Assembly (NCBI GenBank): GCA_021778375.1
Contig: JAJYCM010000159.1
Location: 1-6,473, forward strand
Length of the DNA: 6,473 nucleotides
DNA from: Bacteroidota bacterium
GTDB lineage: Bacteria > Bacteroidota > Ignavibacteria > Ignavibacteriales > Ignavibacteriaceae
Reading direction: 5' to 3'
The stretch's first letter is position 1; each line of letters starts with the position of its first letter. The position numbers and the translations under genes are program-made. Below the pieces are notes generated by a model that was not told the DNA's origin, did not search any database, and saw nothing but the letters and a program-made list of their open reading frames with translations. Positions 1 through 4,125 of this stretch are shown here, in pieces.

Positions 1-60
1 AATGCACTTTTCATTTTTTAACTAACCCTTTTTCTATAATTCATGTTCTTAGAAGATTCC
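1..60 (-). other. Region downstream of acr3; possible start of a next gene
   Basis: These bases follow the ACR3 stop codon on the minus strand. No hairpin followed by a T-run is visible, so there is no sign that the operon ends here. On the minus strand an AAAGGG stretch lies about 11 bases before an ATG at 14-12, which opens M-K-S-A before the window ends. This could be the first codons of another operon gene, but four codons and a loosely spaced ribosome site are weak support. An ATG at 44-42 gives only an eight-codon frame and is not credible. Confidence 0.2.
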
Positions 61-1116
61 TTAATTTACATTACTCTTGAGAACTACAAAATATTTTTTC
101 TGAAACCATAATGCTACGTTCACCAATCCAATCATAACCGGTACTTCTACAAGAGGACCAATAACTGCCGCAAATGCTTCCCCGGAATTTATTCCAAATA
201 CTGCAACTGCAACAGCAATAGCTAATTCAAAATTATTACTGGCTGCCGTAAAAGAAAGTGTTGCTGTTTTTGAGTAATCAGCTCCGACTTTTTTTCCCAT
301 ATAGAACGAAACGAGAAACATTATCACGAAATAAAACAGTAGAGGAATTGCAATACGCACAACATCGAGAGGAATCTTTACAATGTATTCGCCTTTAAGC
401 GAAAACATAACAATGATTGTGAATAGCAGTGCAATGAGAGTTATCGGACTAATTTTTGGTATAAATTTATTCTGATACCATTCTTTATTTTTCAATTTTA
501 TTAATGTGAATCGGGTAATTATTCCGGCAATGAATGGTATTCCAAGATAGATAAAAACGCTTTCAGCAATTTGACTTATTGTAATATCCACCTTAAAAGT
601 TTTCAAGCCCAATGCTGAGGGAAGAACAGTTAAGAACACATAAGCATAAACTGAGAAAAACAAAACTTGAAAGATTGAATTGAATGCCACTAAGCCAGCG
701 GCATATTCAGTATCTCCTTTAGCTAATTCATTCCACACAATAACCATTGCAATGCAGCGCGCTAAACCGATCATAATCAATCCTGCCATGTATTCCGGGT
801 AGCCTTGTAAAAAAATTATGGCAAGCGCGAACATTAATATTGGTCCGATTATCCAGTTTTGAATTAATGAAAGTGAAAGTATCTTTATATTTTTGAATAC
901 ATCTCCAAGTTCTTCATATTTAACTTTTGCAAGCGGCGGATACATCATCAATATTAATCCGATGGCAATGGGAATATTAGTGGCGCCGCTTTGAAACTTA
1001 TTCCAGAATCCTACAATGCCAGGGAAAAGATAACCGGAGAAAACTCCAATAAACATTGCAAGGAAAATCCATAGAGTTAAATACCGGTCAAGAAATGATA
1101 ATTTTTTAGAAAGCAT
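61..1116 (-). CDS. acr3: ACR3-family arsenite efflux permease
   Basis: This is an inner-membrane carrier that exports arsenite (and in some members antimonite), driven by the membrane potential. The 351-residue product is the usual length for bacterial ACR3 and reads as about ten hydrophobic segments. Two family hallmarks are visible. The fourth-helix motif GLARCIAMVIVWNELAKGD carries the conserved cysteine (C121). The late-helix motif FTAASNNFELAIAVAVAVFG carries the conserved glutamate (E297). Both residue types are known to be needed for transport in characterised ACR3 proteins. The ATG overlaps the end of the upstream thioredoxin-like gene by 11 bases, and no independent ribosome site is evident (only GAAG two bases upstream). 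Translation is therefore probably coupled to that gene. It is the last complete gene of the arsR-arsC-thioredoxin-acr3 set. Some annotations call such proteins ArsB, but true ArsB is a different, longer family. The frame is intact. Confidence 0.95.
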   Translation of the reverse strand: MLSKKLSFLDRYLTLWIFLAMFIGVFSGYLFPGIVGFWNKFQSGATNIPIAIGLILMMYPPLAKVKYEELGDVFKNIKILSLSLIQNWIIGPILMFALAIIFLQGYPEYMAGLIMIGLARCIAMVIVWNELAKGDTEYAAGLVAFNSIFQVLFFSVYAYVFLTVLPSALGLKTFKVDITISQIAESVFIYLGIPFIAGIITRFTLIKLKNKEWYQNKFIPKISPITLIALLFTIIVMFSLKGEYIVKIPLDVVRIAIPLLFYFVIMFLVSFYMGKKVGADYSKTATLSFTAASNNFELAIAVAVAVFGINSGEAFAAVIGPLVEVPVMIGLVNVALWFQKKYFVVLKSNVN

Positions 1117-1348
1117 TCTTCAGCCAATGTGTTAATGTTGTTTTAGTAGGCAGCTTGCCGCTTAATACTACTTTACCGTTGATTACCAGTCCTGGTGTGC
1201 TAAGAATACCATAACTCATAATTTCCCGGTAATCTGTAATTTTTTCTATCGTAGCATTTATATTATTCTCGGAAACAGTTTCCCTGCACAGTCGTTCAAG
1301 ATTTGTACAATTTGTACAACCCGGTCCAAGAATTTTTATAGTTAGCAT
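1106..1348 (-). CDS. Small thioredoxin-fold CxxC protein (TM0996/MTH895-like)
   Basis: This 80-residue protein is the size of the minimal thioredoxin/glutaredoxin-like 'redox-active disulfide protein 2' group. The N-terminal strand leads into GPGCTNC, giving a C11-x-x-C14 redox motif. The STPGLVINGKVVLSGK stretch carries the expected cis-proline (P52) after a threonine, followed by the family's final beta strands. A further cysteine, C21, lies one helix turn later. The start is supported by AAAGG eight bases before the ATG (plus-strand 1357-1361). Members of this group often sit beside arsenic or organic-arsenic permeases; here the gene overlaps acr3 by 11 bases. A likely role, inferred only, is to supply electrons to ArsC or handle thiol-bound arsenite before export. 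It is cytoplasmic, with no signal peptide. The gene is separated from arsC by about 520 bases of repeats, so it may depend on read-through from the arsR promoter; I see no convincing promoter directly upstream. Confidence 0.85.
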   Translation of the reverse strand: MLTIKILGPGCTNCTNLERLCRETVSENNINATIEKITDYREIMSYGILSTPGLVINGKVVLSGKLPTKTTLTHWLKNAF

Positions 1349-1393
1349 AATTTAGACCTTTTTTTATTTTAATATTATTTATAGCTTCTAAGA

Positions 1394-1409
1394 AACCGAT
1401 GAATCGGTT
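1394..1409. repeat. Short perfect hairpin upstream of the thioredoxin-like gene
   Basis: The sequence AACCGATGAATCGGTT has perfect 7-base arms around two central bases (effectively a 6-bp stem with a 4-base loop). It lies in the arsC-to-thioredoxin gap and would be transcribed in the ars message. There is no following T-run on the minus strand, so it does not look like a terminator. Its shape resembles dispersed REP-type palindromes; that comparison is inference. Confidence 0.6.
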
Positions 1410-1435
1410 AAAAGGATTTCTTTTTTATCTTTTTT

Positions 1436-1455
1436 CCCACGAATAAATTCGTGGG
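1436..1455. repeat. Short perfect hairpin, 9-base arms
   Basis: The sequence CCCACGAATAAATTCGTGGG forms perfect 9-base arms around AA. It lies 26 bases from the previous hairpin and 41 bases before the first long repeat. On the plus-strand side it is preceded by two T-runs, so on the minus-strand message the stem is followed by A-rich sequence rather than U-rich. It is therefore not an intrinsic terminator for the ars operon. A dispersed REP-like palindrome is the best description. Confidence 0.65.
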
Positions 1456-1496
1456 CTGCTAGTATAGCTTTTAATTGATTTCTTACTAAGTACATC

Positions 1497-1597
1497 GTCA
1501 TTTCAGCGACCCGCTGTTGGCGGAAGAAATCACATGTATAGCACCGGTGCACGGGTTGAGCATGGGATATCTCAGTCGAGGACTCCTTCGATATGAC
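1497..1597 (+). repeat. Palindromic intergenic repeat, copy 1
   Basis: This 101-base unit runs from GTCATTTC to TCGATATGAC. It shares with copies 2-4 the blocks GAAATCACATGTATAGC, GGTTGAGCATGGGATATCTC and CTCCTTCGATATGAC. The two ends pair as an imperfect palindrome. The centre holds the perfect palindrome GCACCGGTGC (1541-1550). Where copies 2 and 4 carry a GC-rich palindrome near the left end, this copy has a different small stem, CCGC...GCGG (1511-1523). It is followed by a 12-base linker and then copy 2. Confidence 0.9.
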
Positions 1598-1609
1598 AAA
1601 TGAGTAATT

Positions 1610-1726
1610 GTCATTTCGACGACCCTGCCTGTCGGCAGGCAGGTGAAGGGAGGAGAAATCACATGTATAGCACCGGTGCACGAGTTGAGCATGGGATATC
1701 TCAGTCGAGGACTCCTTCGATATGAC
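1610..1726 (+). repeat. Palindromic intergenic repeat, copy 2
   Basis: This 117-base unit matches copy 1 almost exactly from the GAAATCACATG block to the right end. The left end GTCATTTCGAC is followed by the 20-base near-palindrome CCTGCCTGTCGGCAGGCAGG (1624-1643), which accounts for most of its extra length. The centre again has GCACCGGTGC (1670-1679). It is followed by a 12-base linker (ATACCTAAACTT). Confidence 0.92.
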
Positions 1727-1738
1727 ATACCTAAACTT

Positions 1739-1854
1739 GTCACTTCGACTGAGGCATCGAAGGAGAAATCACATGTATAGCCTGGTACACGGGTTGTGCA
1801 TGGGATATCTCGTCGAAGACCTGCCTACCGGACAGGCAGGCTCCTCGATATGAC
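1739..1854 (+). repeat. Palindromic intergenic repeat, copy 3
   Basis: This 116-base unit starts GTCACTTCGAC and ends CTCCTCGATATGAC. Here the GC-rich palindrome (CCTGCCTACC...AGGCAGG, 1820-1840) sits in the right arm instead of the left. The left arm instead holds a small CTTCGA...TCGAAG stem. The centre is degenerate (GCCTGGTACAC). It is followed by a 12-base linker that matches the copy 1-2 linker at 11 of 12 positions. The bases GTCATTT, the opening of another unit, come next and run into the arsC stop codon. Confidence 0.9.
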
Positions 1855-1871
1855 AAATGAATAATTGTCAT

Positions 1872-2288
1872 TTACACTAATTCTCTATTATAGAATTTGT
1901 AAAACTCATCTTTAATTTCATCTCTTACTTTTCTAAAAACCGAAAGAATTTCTTCTTCTGTACCAGTCGCGTCCGCCGGGTCTTCAAATCCCATGTGAAG
2001 CCGATTAGTAACTTTTCCTACAAAAACCGGGCAAGTTTCTTTAGCGTTATCACAAACTGTAATTACAAAATCAAAAGATTCACTCAAGAATTTATCAACC
2101 ATCTTCGGATAATTTTTTGAAAGGTCGATGCCAACTTCCTTCATCACCTGAATTGCTTTGGGATGAACTTGTTTTGATGCATTTGTGCCGGCTGATAATA
2201 CTTTCAATTCAGGATCAAAGGATTTTAAGAATCCTTCAGCCATTTGACTGCGGCAGGAATTACCTGTACAAAGTATTAAAATTCTCAT
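1872..2288 (-). CDS. arsC: Arsenate reductase, thioredoxin-coupled (low-molecular-weight phosphatase fold)
   Basis: This cytoplasmic enzyme reduces arsenate to arsenite so that it can be exported. The 138-residue length fits the thioredoxin-dependent ArsC family. The N-terminal CTGNSCRS is the C-x5-R anion-binding loop, with nucleophile C7 and arginine R13. The relay cysteines lie in ITVCDNAKETCPVF (C79 and C86), and the catalytic aspartate motif is MGFEDPADATG (D103-P104). The three redox cysteines separate it from plain tyrosine phosphatases and from the glutaredoxin-dependent E. coli R773 type. It starts 51 bases after arsR on the same strand. The upstream site is weak (GTGAG about nine bases before the ATG), and an operon with arsR is likely. 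The stop codon overlaps the GTCATTTA that looks like the opening of another repeat unit, so repeats abut the gene with no spare 3' sequence. The C-terminus still has a normal family length. Confidence 0.95.
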   Translation of the reverse strand: MRILILCTGNSCRSQMAEGFLKSFDPELKVLSAGTNASKQVHPKAIQVMKEVGIDLSKNYPKMVDKFLSESFDFVITVCDNAKETCPVFVGKVTNRLHMGFEDPADATGTEEEILSVFRKVRDEIKDEFYKFYNRELV

Positions 2289-2339
2289 TTATACGCTCAC
2301 TATATTTTGCCATGTATCAAAATGTTATATAATAAAATA

Positions 2340-2696
2340 TTATCTGCCGCAAACTTCAATTCTATCAATCTTTTGAATTTTCCGCTTATCGGAAATAACT
2401 ACATTGTCATCCGATATCCAGAAATCAAGCGTGGACAAAACAGATGAAATTCTATTATCGGAAGGACGAGGATTTATCATATAATTTACCCATTTACCTT
2501 CCTTTTCTTCCAAAATAAACCCGACATCACGTAATATACTGAGATGTTTTGAAACTGTCGAAGTAGCCAATTTAAGTATATCTGTAATTTCACATACGCA
2601 CAGAGATTTTGTTTGCAGCATTTTCAATATTCTAAGTCTGTTCGGATCTGAAAGAGCCTTAAAGAGTTTCGTATTTTCTTTTATAGACATTGTCAT
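2340..2696 (-). CDS. arsR: ArsR-family metalloregulatory repressor
   Basis: This 118-residue winged-helix repressor binds its operator without arsenite and releases it when the metalloid binds. The DNA-binding part is visible as ALSDPNRLRILKML followed by the recognition region ATSTVSKHLSILRDVG (residues 44-59) and the wing FILEEKEGKWVNY. The sensing site resembles the classical ELCVC motif: SLCVCEITDI, with C33 and C35. The third cysteine found three residues later in the E. coli protein is a threonine here. A cysteine near the C-terminus (C116, in IEVCGR) might serve as an extra ligand. Start choice is uncertain between M1 (2696) and M3 (2690); neither has a clear ribosome site. It heads the ars genes. 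A strong candidate promoter and an inverted-repeat operator lie just upstream, so it probably represses itself and arsC, and by read-through the thioredoxin-like gene and acr3. Confidence 0.93.
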   Translation of the reverse strand: MTMSIKENTKLFKALSDPNRLRILKMLQTKSLCVCEITDILKLATSTVSKHLSILRDVGFILEEKEGKWVNYMINPRPSDNRISSVLSTLDFWISDDNVVISDKRKIQKIDRIEVCGR

Positions 2697-2704
2697 ATTA
2701 TTAC

Positions 2705-2724
2705 ATTTCGTTAATGCACGAAAT
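2705..2724. promoter_or_regulatory. Candidate ArsR operator
   Basis: The sequence ATTTCGTTAATGCACGAAAT has perfect 7-base arms (ATTTCGT/ACGAAAT) around a 6-base centre. It sits 9-28 bases upstream of the arsR start and covers part of the -10 box and the predicted start of transcription. Position and symmetry are what autorepressing ArsR/SmtB proteins use. The assignment to this ArsR is inference. Confidence 0.65.
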
Positions 2725-2750
2725 ATAAATGATGTTTATTAAAATAGCAA
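2722..2750 (-). promoter_or_regulatory. Candidate arsR promoter
   Basis: On the minus strand TTGCTA (2750-2745) and TATATT (2727-2722) are separated by exactly 17 bases. They match the sigma70 boxes at 4 of 6 and 5 of 6 positions. The same stretch also fits the Bacteroidota pattern, with TTTG upstream and TATATTTC near TAnnTTTG, about 20 bases apart. Transcription would begin near 2715, inside the inverted repeat, giving a leader of about 19 bases. Confidence 0.6.
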
Positions 2751-2794
2751 AAGTTCACATTGATAAAGCTCAACTCTACTTTGAATAAGAATAA

Positions 2795-3685
2795 TCAAAT
2801 CAATTCTTTTACCGCACAGTTATCGCATTCAAACTGAAGAGTGGTATGATTGATTTCGAATTTTTCATGAAGCAATTCTTTAATTCGATCCTGGATAACT
2901 TTGGTGTCACCGATAAGGATATTATCTGTTTCCACGTGAGCTTCAAAATGTGTGTCTGTGTCGTTTAATTTCCACAAATGGACATGATGAATATTTTTCA
3001 CTCCGGGTATTAATCCCACTAATTCACTTAAATATTGGACATCTATTTCTGCCGGAGAAGACATCATTATAATGTCAAGAGCTTCCTTAACAATTGCATA
3101 AGCTTCCTTTAGAATATACAATGAAATCAATATTGTTAATACAGGATCAAGCCAATATATATTAAGATAAATAATAAAGACTGCGCCAATTATAACGGCA
3201 AAACTTGAGACGGCGTCACCTAACAGATGGAGATATGCAGCCTTAAGATTCAAATTTTTATCGGAACCTTTCTTGAGAAGGACTGTTCCGATAACGTTTG
3301 CACCCAGACCCACAACAGCTACAATAAGCATTAAAGAGCCATTAATTTTCGACGTACTATATAGTCTATCGAAAGCTTCTTTTATAAGGAAGAAACTTAT
3401 GATTATAAGCGCACTTGAGTTGATTATTGCGGCTAAAATCTCAGCCCTCTTCAAGCCGAAAGTATATTTTAATGAACGCGGTTTTTTACTCAACTTCCCT
3501 GCTATGTAACTTATGATTAAGGCAACACCGTCGCTAAAATTATGGAATGCGTCTGATAGTAATGATAGGCTTCCGGATAAAATTCCTCCGATAATTTCAA
3601 TTATCGTAATGAAAAAATTAAGCAGCATAGTTATTAACAATCTACCGCCGTCTAACTCCGTTGAATGATTATGATCGTGTGGCAT
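2795..3685 (-). CDS. Cation diffusion facilitator (CzcD/ZitB-like) metal exporter
   Basis: This inner-membrane metal/proton antiporter exports divalent cations such as zinc, cadmium or cobalt. The 296 residues read as a short histidine-rich N-terminus (MPHDHNHS), six hydrophobic segments and a cytoplasmic C-terminal domain. The transport-site pairs are present: H48-x3-D52 in helix 2 (SDAFHNFSDG) and H153-x3-D157 in helix 5 (YLHLLGDAVSS). HxxxD in both helices is the usual zinc/cadmium-type signature. The C-terminal domain holds NIHHVHLWKLND and ends with CDNC (287-290), a possible extra metal site. I chose the start at 3685 because AGGA lies six bases upstream and the family begins with this histidine motif. 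An earlier in-frame ATG at 3799 would add 38 residues encoded partly by repeat DNA. The gene ends 98 bases before arsR on the same strand. Co-transcription is possible, but arsR has its own promoter. The exact metal cannot be told from sequence. Confidence 0.92.
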   Translation of the reverse strand: MPHDHNHSTELDGGRLLITMLLNFFITIIEIIGGILSGSLSLLSDAFHNFSDGVALIISYIAGKLSKKPRSLKYTFGLKRAEILAAIINSSALIIISFFLIKEAFDRLYSTSKINGSLMLIVAVVGLGANVIGTVLLKKGSDKNLNLKAAYLHLLGDAVSSFAVIIGAVFIIYLNIYWLDPVLTILISLYILKEAYAIVKEALDIIMMSSPAEIDVQYLSELVGLIPGVKNIHHVHLWKLNDTDTHFEAHVETDNILIGDTKVIQDRIKELLHEKFEINHTTLQFECDNCAVKELI

Positions 3686-3691
3686 TCTTTT

Positions 3692-3695
3692 TCCT
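3692..3695 (-). promoter_or_regulatory. Ribosome binding site deciding the CDF start
   Basis: AGGA on the minus strand lies six bases before the ATG at 3685. It supports this start over the in-frame ATG at 3799, which falls within the repeat and has no comparable site. Confidence 0.6.
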
Positions 3696-3760
3696 AAAAT
3701 ATTATTTTTGATAAATAGAACTTCTACGAAATAAATTTTTCTCTCAACTGTAATTTCGGA

Positions 3761-3960
3761 CTTGCCTACCGAGAGTGTTGCAGAACTTCCAGATGTCATA
3801 TCGAAGGAGCTTGCCTACAGGCAGGTAATCGACTGAGATATCCCACGTTCAACTTGTGTACTTAAGCTATACATGGGATTTCTCCCTCCGCCTGCCTGCC
3901 GGTAGGCAGGGTCGAAATGACATTTTGGAGTTGTGCAACGCTCTCTGCCGGCAGGCGAAG
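3761..3960. repeat. Larger inverted repeat enclosing repeat copy 4
   Basis: The flanks of copy 4 are inverted copies of each other. Read on the minus strand, 3794-3761 contains AGTTCTGCAACACTCTC then GGTAGGC-AAG. Read on the plus strand, 3922-3960 contains AGTTGTGCAACGCTCTC then GGCAGGCGAAG. About 28 of some 33 aligned positions agree, with small gaps including an extra TGCC on the right. Together with the inner repeat this makes a nested palindrome of about 200 bases in the gap between glgP and the CDF gene. The right arm contains the perfect palindrome CTGCCGGCAG (3945-3954). Copies 1-3 do not have these outer arms. It resembles a MITE-like or palindromic non-coding element; no transposase is in the window. 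Confidence 0.75.
3795..3921 (-). repeat. Palindromic intergenic repeat, copy 4 (opposite orientation)
   Basis: Read on the minus strand this 127-base unit opens GTCATTTCGAC and ends CTCCTTCGATATGAC, with the GGGAGAAATC, CATGTATAGC and GTGGGATATCTCAGTCGA blocks of copies 1-3. It carries a GC-rich palindrome in both arms: a full one at 3891-3910 (CCTGCCTGCCGGTAGGCAGG on the plus strand) and a shorter one at 3810-3825. The centre (GCTTAAGTACAC) differs from copies 1 and 2. Confidence 0.92.
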
Positions 3961-4014
3961 AGAAAAATATAAAATCCATAAAAGGATTCTCACCGCAAAC
4001 GGTGCAGGCACCGG
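3961..4014 (-). terminator. Possible hairpin cluster ending glgP transcription
   Basis: On the minus strand a CACCG-TTTG-CGGTG hairpin (4004-3991) is followed by a small AATCC...GGATT stem (3988-3973) and then the T-rich TTATATTTTT. This is a plausible but weak intrinsic terminator about 120 bases after the glgP stop. A further CGGTG at 4013-4009 can pair with the same central CACCG, so two stems compete. Another small stem (GGCAA...TTGCC, 4064-4078) lies closer to glgP but has no T-run. Confidence 0.3.
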
Positions 4015-4125
4015 CTAACGCCTGGTTCTAAATGACAAGAGAGTCATCCTTCTTTTAAATTATGGCAAAACTATTGCCGGAAACTTTGAACTACAAATTA
4101 GCTAATTCTCAAAGACTTTAATAAA

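Noticed and set aside
1436..1455. Intrinsic terminator after arsC
   Set aside because: The stem is strong, but on the minus-strand message it is followed by an A-rich run rather than U-rich sequence.
1388..1743. Two overlapping minus-strand open frames of 97 and 81 codons over the repeat island
   Set aside because: They lie entirely in the palindromic repeats, repeat the same peptide stretches (such as CTGAIHVIS and RSPRLRYPML) and resemble no protein family. They are repeat translations, not genes.
1497..1873. CRISPR array
   Set aside because: Repeats separated by short linkers might suggest one, but the units are about 100-117 bases, the linkers are 12 bases, two linkers are nearly identical, and there are no cas genes.
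2263..2313. Short 17-codon minus-strand frame (MAKYSERINENF...) overlapping the arsC start
   Set aside because: It has no ribosome site, overlaps arsC in another frame and has no recognisable content. A leader peptide is possible but unsupported.
2117..2332. Plus-strand open frames opposite arsC, the CDF gene and glgP (for example 2117-2332, 3273-3509, 4617-4832)
   Set aside because: They are antisense shadows of well-supported genes with no family resemblance.
3686..3799. 38-residue N-terminal extension of the CDF exporter from the ATG at 3799
   Set aside because: The ATG lies inside repeat copy 4, the extension covers the outer arm of the inverted repeat, and the ATG at 3685 has an AGGA site and begins with the usual histidine-rich start.
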